64,000 nt of DNA, taken from contig NZ_BAUX01000001.1 in assembly GCF_002897035.1 (NCBI RefSeq), positions 124,001 through 188,000 of the forward strand. The letters are read 5' to 3'. Of the stretch, positions 53,901-64,000 are shown in pieces (the stretch's first letter is position 1; each line of letters starts with the position of its first letter). A program made the translations under genes and the position numbers. The notes below the pieces were generated by a model that saw only the letters and a list, made by a program, of their open reading frames with translations, was not told where the DNA came from and ran no database searches. The DNA is from Methylopila sp. Yamaguchi. GTDB lineage: Bacteria; Pseudomonadota; Alphaproteobacteria; Rhizobiales; Methylopilaceae.

Positions 53901-54155
53901 GGTCGCCTGCGAGGACATGTAGAGCATGTCCTCGACGCCGTTGATCTGCTCCTCGATCGGCGTCGCCACCGTCTCCGAGATCACCTTCGGGTTCGCGCCG
54001 GGGTAGGTCGCGCGCACCACGATCTGCGGCGGCACCACGTCCGGGTACTCCGAGATCGGCAGCGCCGGGATCGACAACAGGCCGGCCAGGAAGATCACGG
54101 CGGAGAGGACGCCGGCGAACACCGGCCGGTCGATGAAGAACTTCGAGATGTTCAT
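50934..54155 (-). CDS. RND (HAE1) multidrug efflux inner-membrane pump
   Basis: Proton-driven trimeric exporter of 1073 residues. MNISKFFIDRPVFAGVLSAV and LPISEYPDVVPPQIVVRATY are the RND start; GIVVDDAIVVVENVERN holds the proton-relay Asp pair in helix 4, GLSAKNAILIVEFARELE holds the helix-10 Lys, and the porter-domain blocks GFVPAQDKQYLVGF and FPGLSINGFTNSSN follow. The Pro-rich tail is short. Closest in style to MexF/BpeF-type pumps. It follows its adaptor gene by 138 bases; no outer-membrane factor gene is present, so it would borrow TolC/OprM-like protein. Confidence 0.95.
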   Translation of the reverse strand: MNISKFFIDRPVFAGVLSAVIFLAGLLSIPALPISEYPDVVPPQIVVRATYPGANPKVISETVATPIEEQINGVEDMLYMSSQATTDGVMTLTVTFALGADPDKAQQLVQNRVSQAEPRLPEEVRALGVTTVKSSPDLTLVVHLTSPDGRYDSKYLRNYAVLNVKDRLARIRGVGQVQLFGSGDYSMRVWLDPQKVAEHGLSASDVVAEIRAQNVQAAAGVVGGAPAPSDVDLQLSLNAQGRLQSEEEFGDIIVKSGANGQIVRLRDVARLEMGASDYALRSLLDNKSAVAVPVFQAPGSNAIEIADRVRSEMEDIKANMPDGVDYSIVYDTTQFVRSSIEAVLHTLLEAVALVVLVVIVFLQTWRASIIPLIAVPVSIVGTFAVMHLFGFSINALSLFGLVLAIGIVVDDAIVVVENVERNIEEGHAPRAAALKAMQEVSGPIVAIALVLIAVFVPLAFISGLTGQFYRQFALTIAISTVISAINSLTLSPALAALLLKGHGAPKDRLTRGIDFLFGWFFRRFNRFFAWSADSYGRGVTFAIGRKLVMLVLYAGLIGVTGQLFKTIPGGFVPAQDKQYLVGFAQLPDAASLDRTEDVIRKMGDIALKTPGVKNAIAFPGLSINGFTNSSNAGIVFVGLKEFEERKDPSLSAGSIAMELNKQYAGIQDAVIAMFPPPPVQGLGTIGGFKLQIEDKAGRGYQALDEATKAFLARANQAPELAGLFSSYQVNVPQLFADIDRTKARQLGVPIAEVFNTLQIYFGSLYVNDFNKFGRTYSVRVQADQDYRARAEDVGFLKVRATSGEMIPLSALMTVKPSAGPERAMRYNGFLSADVNGGAAPGFSTGQAQAAVTKIAAETLPKGFTFEWTELTYQEFIAGNSGMIVFPVAIFLVFLVLAAQYESLTLPIAIILIVPMGILAALVGVWLSGGDNNVFTQIGLIVLVGLSAKNAILIVEFARELEIAGRTPLQAAVEASRLRLRPILMTSLAFIMGVLPLVTSTGAGSEMRAAMGVAVFSGMIGVTAFGLFLTPVFYVVIRTLAGGRKLKSHGHEPSPAGPAPTGPAPGHADPLSIG

Positions 54156-54293
54156 GGCCGGAGCCTTCGGGTCGCAGCTTGGGCGTCGTCCCGGACGCCG
54201 GCGTGCGGCGGAGCGGGGTCAGGCGCGGGGAAAGGCGTTCAGTTCTCGGGGGCGTCCCGGCGCGGCCTCGCGGCGGGTCGGGACGCCTTCACG

Positions 54294-55484
54294 TCATCGC
54301 GCCGCGGAGGCCTGGCGCTCGACCAGCTTTGCGCCGTCCATGCCGACCGGCTCCGGGGCGACCAGCGCCCCCGGACGAAGCTTCTGCAGCCCGTTCACGA
54401 CCACCCGCTCGCCGGCGTTGAGCCCGCTCAGCACCACCTTGAGGCCCTCGGCGGACGGGCCGAGCTTCACCTCGCGGTACACCGCCTTGTGGTCATCGCC
54501 CACCACCAGCACGAAGGTCTTGTCCTGGTCGACGCCGACCGCCCGCTCGCTGACGAGCAGCGCCGGGGCGGACTTGGCCTGGCCGAGCCGCAGCCGCGCG
54601 AACTGGCCGGGCATGAGCTTGCCGTCCGGATTGTCGAACGCCGCGCGCAGCCGCACCGTACCCGCCGTCACGTCGACCGAGGGATCGACATAGGACAGAC
54701 GGCCGATCACCGGAGCGCCCGTCGCGGTGGTCATCTCGACCGGAATGGCCGAGAGCTTGTCCGCGTGGTCGCCGCCGTCGGGAAGGCTCGCGAGCGCCCG
54801 CGCCACCGCGCCCTCGTCGGCGTCGAAGCTCGCATAGATCGGATCGACCGAGACCAGTCTCGCGAGCGACGGCGCGCCGGGACCCGCGGCGATCAGGTTG
54901 CCGACGGTCACCTCGATCCGCCCGACGCGGCCGGCGACGGGGGCGCGGATCTCGGTGTAGCCGAGGTTGAGCTCCGCGGTCCGGAGCGCCGCCTGCGCGC
55001 CCTGCGCGGCGGCCTCCGCCTGCCGCACCGCGCTGTCGCGGTTGTCGAGATCGCGCTCGGAAATGGTGGAGGCGGAGGTCATGCGGCGGCCGCGCGCGAG
55101 ATCGTTGCGGGCGAGCGAGACCCGCGCTTCGGCCGCGGCGAGATCCGCGCGGGCGCGGTCCACCTCGGCCTGATAGGGCTCGGGATCGATGGTGAAGAGC
55201 GGAGCGCCCTTCTCGACCAGCGCGCCCTCGCGGAAGTGGACCGTCCGGATTTCGCCGGCGACCCGCGAGCGGACCTCCACGCGGTCGACCGCCTCGAGAC
55301 GGCCTGAGAAGCTCGACCAGTCCACGATGTCCCGCGGCTCGACCGCGGCGACGCTCGCGGGCGTGGCCTGGGGCGCAGCGGGCGCGTCGGCGGACACCAC
55401 GCCGGTCGGCGACAGAACGACGGCGGCGAACGCCGCGACGGCCGCGGCGCCCAGAGAGGCGGCGCGGGCGGAACGAAGGATCAT
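54294..55484 (-). CDS. RND efflux periplasmic adaptor (membrane fusion protein)
   Basis: A 396-residue adaptor that links the pump to an outer-membrane channel. The N-terminal helix (ILRSARAASLGAAAVAAFAA) anchors or exports it; FSGRLEAVDRVEVRSRVAGE and FREGALVEKGAPLFTIDPEP start the lipoyl domain, a long alpha-hairpin follows (ADLAAAEARVSLARNDLARG), then LNLGYTEIRAPVAGRVGRIE closes the lipoyl half. No lipobox Cys. The Met at 55484 was preferred; one at 55502 adds six residues. First gene of the pump operon, with a palindromic operator about 27 bases upstream. Confidence 0.92.
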   Translation of the reverse strand: MILRSARAASLGAAAVAAFAAVVLSPTGVVSADAPAAPQATPASVAAVEPRDIVDWSSFSGRLEAVDRVEVRSRVAGEIRTVHFREGALVEKGAPLFTIDPEPYQAEVDRARADLAAAEARVSLARNDLARGRRMTSASTISERDLDNRDSAVRQAEAAAQGAQAALRTAELNLGYTEIRAPVAGRVGRIEVTVGNLIAAGPGAPSLARLVSVDPIYASFDADEGAVARALASLPDGGDHADKLSAIPVEMTTATGAPVIGRLSYVDPSVDVTAGTVRLRAAFDNPDGKLMPGQFARLRLGQAKSAPALLVSERAVGVDQDKTFVLVVGDDHKAVYREVKLGPSAEGLKVVLSGLNAGERVVVNGLQKLRPGALVAPEPVGMDGAKLVERQASAAR

Positions 55485-55510
55485 CGGTTGCGTCCCCAGC
55501 ACGATGCAAA

Positions 55511-55541
55511 ACCATACCGATCAGTATGGTACCGATAGGTA
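55511..55541. promoter_or_regulatory. TetR-type operator cluster before the efflux operon
   Basis: ACCATAC-CGATCA-GTATGGT (55511-55530) is a perfect seven-base-arm palindrome, and TACC-GATA-GGTA (55530-55541) a second overlapping one. The region upstream of the TetR gene (about 50015-50050) carries GGTACTATATCAACCGGTAC with similar ATCA...GGTAC spacing. Confidence 0.55.
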
Positions 55542-55711
55542 GATTTGCGGGGGCGGGGAGTCAAGGCGAAAGATATCGGACGGTATGAAAAACGCCAGCA
55601 CGCGTCCGCGCGCCCGGCGGCGCATAGCGCCGCAGGCTGCGGACGTCCGGGTTCAGCGAGGTCTGATCACGTCGCGGCATTCCGTTCGCCGCCGCAAACA
55701 CGCTCCACGTC

Positions 55712-55733
55712 GTCCCGGCCGAAGCGCCGGGAC
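55712..55733. repeat. Small GCCGGGAC hairpin
   Basis: GTCCCGGC (55712-55719) and GCCGGGAC (55726-55733) around CGAAGC, followed by CCAGAAA. Resembles the core of the repeat at 50696-50783, suggesting a partial copy of that family. Confidence 0.5.
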
Positions 55734-55829
55734 CCAGAAAGTTAGCCGGGTCGGGTCAGTCTGCGACGCGGCATTGAAGGATGCCGGCGCTTCGGCCGCC
55801 ATGGCGACGGCCCGCGGACCCGAGCGAGC

Positions 55830-57794
55830 TCATTCGGCGGCGACCGCTCGGCCTTCCGGATCGTCGCCGCGCTCGATGTAGGCCTGGGCGTCCTCGCGGC
55901 GCTCGAACACATGGGGCGCGAGGCCGCGCCGGCTAAGAGCCTCCTGCATCTTGAGGCGCAGGAAGGCGCTCGTCGCGTAGCGCGTGGTCTTCAGGTAGTG
56001 GTGCTCCGACATGTACTCGATCATCTCAGCGTAGGCGTCGTAGAGGTTCTCGCTGATCTTAAAGCCGTCGTGGTTGATCACCGAGTTCACGCGCCGCCCG
56101 ACCGCCTTGCAGGCGTTGATCAGGATGCGGCGCAGGTCCGCGATGTCGTTCTTGCTGCGCGCCTGCCAGCCCTCGAGGTTGACGAACAGAATGTTGCGCT
56201 CGTGGTCGTAGCTGACGCGCTCCGGCAGGCGCAGGTTCAGCAGGTCGGCCTTCAGCTCCATGGGCTCGTCCATGAAGATGCGCCGATCCATCAGACCCGG
56301 GTTCTTCACGATCGGCTTGAAGTCCATGTGCGCGAGGATGTCCTCCTCGATCTCGATGCCCGGCGCGACCTCGATCAGTTCGAGCCCCTCGCGGGTGAGC
56401 TGGAACACGCAGCGCTCGGTGACGTAGATCACCGGCTGGCCGCGTTCGGCCGCGAACTCGCCCGAGAACGTCACCTGCTCGACATGGTCGATGAACTTCC
56501 GCGAGCGGCCTTCCTTGACGATCTTCACCTCGCCGTTCTCGATCTTCACGTCGAGGCCGCCGACGGTGAAGGTGCCGGCGAACACCACCGCGCGGGCGTT
56601 CTGGCTGATGTTGATGAAGCCGCCGCAGCCGTTGAGCTTGCCGCCGAAGGACGATGTGTTGACGTTGCCGTAGCGGTCGCACTCGGCCATGCCGAGGCAG
56701 GTCATGTCGAGGCCGCCGCCGTCGTAGAAGTCGAACATCTGGTTCTGGTCGATGATGCAGTCGGCGTTGCTCGCCGCGCCGAAGCTCGACCCGCTCGCCA
56801 GCACGCCGCCGACCGCCCCGGCCTCGGTGGTGAGGGTGATGTAGGGCGTCACCTTCTCCTCGGCGGCGATCGCCGAGATGCCCTCCGGCGCGCCGACGCC
56901 GAGGTTGACCACGCCGTTCGGCGGCAGCTCGAACGCTGCGCGGCGGGCGATGATCTTGCGGGCGTCGAGCGCCATCCTGGCCATGGAGGCGGCGGGCACG
57001 CGGACCTCGCCGGCGAGCGCGGCGTTGTAGGTCACGCCGTAGTTCATGCGATGCATGTCGCCTTCGGCGAGCACCACGCAGTCGACGAGGATGCCCGGCA
57101 CACGCACGTCCTTCGGGCGCAGGGAGCCGTCCTCGACGATGCGCTCCACCTGCGCGATCACCACGCCGCCGTTGTTGCGCGCGGCCATCGCCTGGGCCAG
57201 CACGTCGAGCGTCAGCGCCTCCTTCTCCATGGAGATGTTGCCATGGGGGTCGGCGCTGGTGCCGCGGATGAAGGCGACGTCGATCTTGGTGGCCTTGTAG
57301 AACAGCCACTCCTCGCCTTCGACCTCGACCAGCTTGACGATGTCCTCCTCGGTCAGCTCGTTCACCTTGCCGCCGCCGAGGCGGGGGTCGACGTAGGTCT
57401 TCAGGCCGACCTTGGAGAACAGGCCGGGCTGGCCCGCGGCGCAGGCCCGGTAGAGCTGCGAGATCACGCCCTGGGGCAGGTTGTAGCCATAGATCTTGTT
57501 GGCCTTGGCGGCCTCCGCCACCTTGGGCATGCGGCCGAAGTTGGCCGCGATCACGCGCTTCAGCAGGCCGTCGTGGTGCAGCCGGCCGGTGCCCAGGCCT
57601 TTGCTGTCGCCGGCGCCCGCGGTCATGATCAGCGTGAGGTCGCGCGGCGCGCCGGTCTCGACATAGCGCTTCTCCAGGGCCGCGTGCAGCGCCTCGGGAA
57701 TGCAGCTCTGGACGAAGCCCGTCGTCGTGACGACGTCGCCGTCCCGAATGAGCGCGATCGCCTCGTCCGCCGTGATGACCTTGTTCTTTTTCAT
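55830..57794 (-). CDS. Family I acyl-CoA:acetate CoA-transferase with C-terminal extension
   Basis: A 654-residue cytosolic enzyme that moves CoA between carboxylic acids. Alpha and beta halves are fused: IRDGDVVTTTGFVQSCIPEA and GLKTYVDPRLGGGKVNELTE in the first half, GVVNLGVGAPEGISAIAAEE then TTEAGAVGGVLASGSSFGA in the second with the catalytic Glu324 of the ExGxxG motif. YdiF-type proteins end near residue 530; about 110 further residues follow here (from LRLPERVSYDHERNILFVNL on), a helical module of unknown role. ATG chosen at MKKNKVITADEAI. Monocistronic, divergent from a DUF3617 gene. Confidence 0.9.
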   Translation of the reverse strand: MKKNKVITADEAIALIRDGDVVTTTGFVQSCIPEALHAALEKRYVETGAPRDLTLIMTAGAGDSKGLGTGRLHHDGLLKRVIAANFGRMPKVAEAAKANKIYGYNLPQGVISQLYRACAAGQPGLFSKVGLKTYVDPRLGGGKVNELTEEDIVKLVEVEGEEWLFYKATKIDVAFIRGTSADPHGNISMEKEALTLDVLAQAMAARNNGGVVIAQVERIVEDGSLRPKDVRVPGILVDCVVLAEGDMHRMNYGVTYNAALAGEVRVPAASMARMALDARKIIARRAAFELPPNGVVNLGVGAPEGISAIAAEEKVTPYITLTTEAGAVGGVLASGSSFGAASNADCIIDQNQMFDFYDGGGLDMTCLGMAECDRYGNVNTSSFGGKLNGCGGFINISQNARAVVFAGTFTVGGLDVKIENGEVKIVKEGRSRKFIDHVEQVTFSGEFAAERGQPVIYVTERCVFQLTREGLELIEVAPGIEIEEDILAHMDFKPIVKNPGLMDRRIFMDEPMELKADLLNLRLPERVSYDHERNILFVNLEGWQARSKNDIADLRRILINACKAVGRRVNSVINHDGFKISENLYDAYAEMIEYMSEHHYLKTTRYATSAFLRLKMQEALSRRGLAPHVFERREDAQAYIERGDDPEGRAVAAE

Positions 57795-58176
57795 GCCCCG
57801 CCGTGTCCTGACCTGCGCCGCCCGGGCCCGCCGTCCGGCGGCAGCCGCGCTCTGCGCTTGTCGCGAATGTAACGGATGCGTTCCAGAACGTGCAATCGCT
57901 CCGTAGGGAGGAATACCATCGGAGCGGCCGGAGAAAAGAGCACCCCGCGAACAGTTGTGCCAGGCCAAGGGCCTCCGCTTGTCGCCCGCTTAACGAGAGA
58001 ATGCGGAACGACCGGCCTGCGCTGGCATTCCAGATGCCTTGCTGCAGCGCAGCATGAACATGGCAATACTTTACGGCCCGGCCATCGCGAGACGGCCCGA
58101 CGCGACGGCTGCGTCGGGGATTGAACCGTGACGCCGGCCGCGCAATGGTGCCGCCGAAACACCGGGAACATTTTCC
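57795..58176. other. Intergenic region with a hairpin
   Basis: Divergent spacer of 382 bases between the CoA-transferase and DUF3617 genes. A strong hairpin CCCGACGC-GACGGCT-GCGTCGGG lies at 58096-58118 with no T tract after it, so it could be a 5' leader structure of the DUF3617 mRNA. No coding is seen. Confidence 0.45.
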
Positions 58177-58719
58177 ATGCGCATGCTCACTGTCGCCGTT
58201 CTTCTCGCCTCCGCCGCCGCCCTACCCGCGGCGGCCGCTGGTTTCGAGCTTCCGCCACGCAAGCCCGGCCAATGGGAGATGTCGATCCAGGTCGACACCG
58301 CGGCCATGCCGCCCCAGGTGATCCGGATGTGCCTCGACGCGGAGACCGACAAGCTGCTGAACCAGAAGTTCAGCGGCATGGCCTCCAACATGTGCTCCAA
58401 GCAGGAGCAGACGAAGGACGGCGACGCCATCGTGCTCGACAGCGTGTGCCAGCTCGGCGACATGAAGTCGGAGTCGCGCTCGGTGGTGACGGGCGACTTC
58501 GACAGCGCCTACACCATGAAGACCGACGTGAAAATGAGCGGCAGCAACGCGCCGAACGGGGTGAAGAACATCACCCCCGGCGGGCCGATGTCGCAGCAGA
58601 CCACGCTGAACGCCAAGCGCACCGGCGAGTGCGAGGCCTCGATGAAGCCGGGCGACATCGATCTCGGCGGCGGCCGCGTGATGAACGTCCGCGACATGCC
58701 CTCGCCCAACATGCAGTGA
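58177..58719 (+). CDS. DUF3617 family exported protein
   Basis: A 180-residue protein with signal MRMLTVAVLLASAAALPAAA. Mature part: FELPPRKPGQWEMSIQV, IRMCLDAETDKLLNQKFSGM, MCSKQEQTKDGDAIVLDSVC, VVTGDFDSAYTMKTDVKMSG and the C-terminal RTGECEASMKPGDIDLGGGR. Cys and GDF positions correspond to the paralogue at 957-1445. DUF3617 function is unknown; location is periplasmic. Convergent with fdh4B. Confidence 0.8.
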   Translation: MRMLTVAVLLASAAALPAAAAGFELPPRKPGQWEMSIQVDTAAMPPQVIRMCLDAETDKLLNQKFSGMASNMCSKQEQTKDGDAIVLDSVCQLGDMKSESRSVVTGDFDSAYTMKTDVKMSGSNAPNGVKNITPGGPMSQQTTLNAKRTGECEASMKPGDIDLGGGRVMNVRDMPSPNMQ

Positions 58720-58752
58720 GCGACGGCGGCCCCAGGGTCGCGTAAGGCCGCG

Positions 58753-59069
58753 TCAGGCCGCGCGCGGGCGCTCCGCCGCGCCGTAGAGCATCCGTCCCGC
58801 GTCGGTCAGCGCCAGCTTCGCGCGCTGGGTGCGGGCGTCGCGCGCCGCGACGGCCACGAGGCCGAGGTCGTCCGCGAGATCGGCCACGGCGCGCAGCACC
58901 AGCGCATGGGCGAGGCCGAAGACCTTGGCGAAGGAGCGGCTGTCGGCGGCGACGCCGGCCCCGAGCGCCGTCACCAGCCCCGCATGCAGCGGCGTCAGTC
59001 CCGGCGCGGCCTCGGTCACGGCCTCGACCGCCGCCATGAAAGCGGTCTCGTCTTCGGCGAGGGCGGCGC

Positions 59070-59073
<4 letters not shown>
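58753..59073 (-). CDS. Fdh4B-like accessory protein
   Basis: A 106-residue helical protein (AALAEDETAFMAAVEAVTEA, HAGLVTALGAGVAADSRSF, GLAHALVLRAVADLADDLGL, ALTDAGRMLYGAAE). GTG start overlaps the stop of the molybdoenzyme gene (GTGA), indicating translational coupling. Methylobacterium extorquens has a small gene, fdh4B, next to fdh4A, and this fits its place; I assign it by context, not by a motif. The C-terminal winged-helix look (ARDARTQRAKLALTDAGRML) is notable. Confidence 0.6.
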
Positions 59074-61373
<2,300 letters not shown>

Positions 61374-61762
61374 GAGTCAAACCATTCTAAGGAGAAGCGC
61401 GAGCCCTCACCATTTGGGCCAGCAATCGATCTGCGAGATAATCCCGGATCGCCCTCCCTGCAACAACAGTTCGCTCGAATACTAGCTTATGCGAAGCTGC
61501 ATGGCTCCTATGCGTTAAGACTATAAAAATTCAAGAGAGAGCTATCCGCGTCCTTACTATCGCATCTCGCTATCGATCGATCGAAGAATCGGTATCAGTA
61601 TTTAAGATCATCTACACGCATGATCGACCGATAGGGAAAACGCATCATTCCGCGGCGCAATATCGAAACCGCGTCCGTGGAGGGTTTTTCCGGCCGGGTC
61701 GAGTGATTAGATTGCGCGTCCGCCGTCGCCTGCCGCGACGGAGCAAAGGCGTCTGTCCCCGC
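61374..61762. other. AT-rich intergenic region
   Basis: A 389-base spacer with an AT-rich patch around 61480-61650, unlike the rest of the area. It holds a GATCAT-N8-ATGATC inverted repeat at 61606-61625 and a run of GATC units (CGATCGATCG near 61574). It probably contains promoters for fdh4A (leftward) and the ABC exporter (rightward), but I could not define -35/-10 pairs. No gene is seen. Confidence 0.45.
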
Positions 61763-62685
<923 letters not shown>

Positions 62686-62689
<4 letters not shown>

Positions 62690-63459
62690 CCAGCTCCGTG
62701 AACCTGCGCGCCGTCGGAGCCATCTACAAGTTTGAGATGGCCCGCGCGCTCCGCACGATCATGCAGAGCGTGATCTCGCCGGTGATCTCCACCTCGCTCT
62801 ATTTCGTGGTGTTTGGCGCGGCCATCGGCCAGCGCATGCAGGAGATCGACGGCGTCCCTTATGGGACCTTCATCGTGCCGGGCCTGGTCATGCTGTCGCT
62901 GCTGACGCAGAGCATCGCCAACGCCTCGTTCGGCATCTATTTTCCGCGCTTCGCCGGCACGATCTACGAGGTCCTTTCGGCGCCCGTGTCCTACCTCGAG
63001 ATCGTCGTCGCCTACGTCGGCGCGGCGGCGACCAAGTCGATCGTGATCGGCCTGATCATCCTCGCCACCGCCTCGCTGTTCACGCCGCTCACCGTCGAGC
63101 ATCCGGTCCTGATGGTGACCTTCCTGCTGCTGACGGCGGTCACCTTCAGCCTGTTCGGCTTCATCATCGGCGTCTGGGCGGATGGGTTCGAGCAGCTGCA
63201 GATCATCCCGCTGCTCGTGATCACGCCCCTCACCTTCCTCGGCGGCAGCTTCTACTCCATCGACATGCTGCCGCCGTTCTGGCGGGCGGTGAGCCTGTTC
63301 AACCCCGTGGTCTATCTTGTCAGCGGCTTCCGCTGGAGCTTCACCGGGAAGGCCGACGTCCACATCGGCGTAAGCCTCGCGATGACGGCGGTGTTCCTGC
63401 TGGCCTGCCTCGTGGCGATTCGCTGGATCTTCAAAACGGGATACCGGCTGAAGGCGTGA
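62686..63459 (+). CDS. ABC-2 type exporter permease (YadH-like)
   Basis: A 257-residue membrane subunit with six helices. [20 protein letters not shown] and [20 protein letters not shown], then [40 protein letters not shown] and [20 protein letters not shown] are the ABC-2 signature. Pairs with the upstream ATPase. Substrate unknown; YadGH homologues have been linked loosely to envelope or lipid export. Confidence 0.9.
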
Positions 63460-63490
63460 GGGGCGCGCGTCCCGATCGCAACAAGCCTAA

Positions 63491-63601
63491 AGCGTCGTTC
63501 CGGGCGAAGTCCCGGAACCCATCACCCCGCCGTTTAAGCTTTCCCGACACGGCGGGGTGATGGGTTCCGGAATTCCGCTTCGCTGCAGCCGGAACGACGC
63601 T
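63491..63601. repeat. Long palindromic repeat between convergent genes
   Basis: Outer arms AGCGTCGTTCCGG and CCGGAACGACGCT (13 bases) enclose inner perfect 22-base arms (63512-63533 with 63549-63570) around a 15-base loop. A long, nearly perfect hairpin, typical of alphaproteobacterial intergenic repeats with the TTCCGG core; it may halt transcription from both sides. Its sequence differs from the GTCATGCCCG and GGGACCC families. Confidence 0.85.
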
Positions 63602-63626
63602 CTCGCGCGCCTAGCCTGCAACCTGC

Positions 63627-64000
63627 TCAGTCCGCCGGCTTGACCTTCAGCGTCGAGCCCTCGGCCGCCATCACCCGCACCCGCGCGCCGGCGGGCAGGT
63701 CCGGTCCGGTCGCCCGCCAGACGGTGTCGTCGATCCGCACGCGCCCCGCGCCATCGACGAGCGGCTCGTCGAGCGACAGCACCCGCCCGACGCAGGCGTG
63801 CGCGCGCCGGTTCAGGAGCGGCCGGTCGCTGACGGCGGCGTTGTCGCGGCGGCCGAAGAACCACCAGCCCACCGCGGCTGCGAGGCCGAGCACGGCGAAG
63901 GCCAGCACCTCGGTCTGCCAGCCGGGATCGACGACGAAGGCGAGCGCGCCGACGACGACCGCCGCGAGCCCCAGCCACAGCAGCACGGTTCCGGGCGCGA
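63627..64000 (-). CDS. NfeD-like membrane protein, partial
   Basis: The window edge cuts the 5' end. Visible: APGTVLLWLGLAAVVVGALA and VLAFAVLGLAAAVGWWFFGR (two helices), then an OB-fold NfeD C-terminal domain: LLNRRAHACVGRVLSLDEPL, GAGRVRIDDTVWRATGPDLP, AGARVRVMAAEGSTLKVKPA. Short NfeD proteins accompany stomatin-like SPFH proteins in membrane quality control; the SPFH gene would lie beyond the edge if present. Confidence 0.85.
   Translation of the reverse strand, partial: APGTVLLWLGLAAVVVGALAFVVDPGWQTEVLAFAVLGLAAAVGWWFFGRRDNAAVSDRPLLNRRAHACVGRVLSLDEPLVDGAGRVRIDDTVWRATGPDLPAGARVRVMAAEGSTLKVKPAD

Larger units (their letters stand above)
55485..55829. other. Intergenic region upstream of the efflux operon
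   Basis: Holds the TetR operator candidates (55511-55541), a related CGGTATG motif at about 55577, and a small GCCGGGAC hairpin. No gene is convincing; the short open frames have only Arg/Ser/Ala-rich translations. Confidence 0.5.

Noticed and set aside
55911-57872. Long open frame (653 codons) on the plus strand
   Set aside because: Antisense to the CoA-transferase gene, whose motifs are unambiguous; composition is shadow-like.

Overview
The window is a GC-rich chromosomal segment from a methylotrophic alphaproteobacterium, most likely Hyphomicrobiales (Methylopila- or Methylobacterium-like; the genus is a guess). The reasons are a lanthanide-type PQQ methanol dehydrogenase (xoxF) with a divergent NarL-type two-component pair, an fdh4A-fdh4B-like formate dehydrogenase pair, ETF-ubiquinone oxidoreductase, many Bug/TctC and ABC importers, and alphaproteobacterial palindromic intergenic repeats. 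No rRNA, CRISPR array, integrase or transposase gene was seen.

Layout. 0-3.8 kb: small genes, rpsU, a DUF3617 protein, a probable 6S RNA, and an array of REP-like palindromes that brackets a GIY-YIG nuclease gene. 3.9-5.4 kb: one strikingly AT-rich gene for an ApeA-like HEPN protein, the best defence candidate and probably acquired. 5.4-10.2 kb: ETF-QO, four small proteins and SelO. 10.3-21 kb: two divergent operons. The leftward one encodes glycerol-3-phosphate dehydrogenase-like, partner FAD protein and glycerol kinase-like enzymes. The rightward one encodes a DeoR regulator, a class I amidotransferase, a class IV aminotransferase and a PotABCD-type importer. 21-29 kb: a MocR regulator, the xoxF locus, a DUF983 protein and a second MocR regulator.

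29.3-40.8 kb is an aldarate (galactarate/talarate/glucarate) locus: two Bug binding proteins, a LysR regulator, TctBA, L-talarate/galactarate dehydratase, glucarate dehydratase, a 5-dehydro-4-deoxyglucarate-type aldolase and tartronate semialdehyde reductase. These cover import and conversion of aldarates to pyruvate plus glycerate. A hipBA module with a four-copy operator array sits inside this locus. Three intergenic regions of the locus share GATGC-type LysR boxes.

40.8-50 kb is an organosulfur locus. One apparent eight-gene leftward operon carries ssuACB, metQNI-type importer genes, an NtaA/DszA-type FMN monooxygenase and an SfnB-type acyl-CoA-dehydrogenase homologue; ssuD is divergent. 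50-55.5 kb: a TetR regulator convergent with an RND efflux pair. 55.8-64 kb: an extended family I CoA-transferase, a second DUF3617 protein, fdh4AB-like genes, a YadGH-type ABC exporter and a partial NfeD-like gene.

Most gene calls rest on recognisable family motifs. Operators, the 6S RNA and promoters are read by eye from symmetry and similarity and are inferences.
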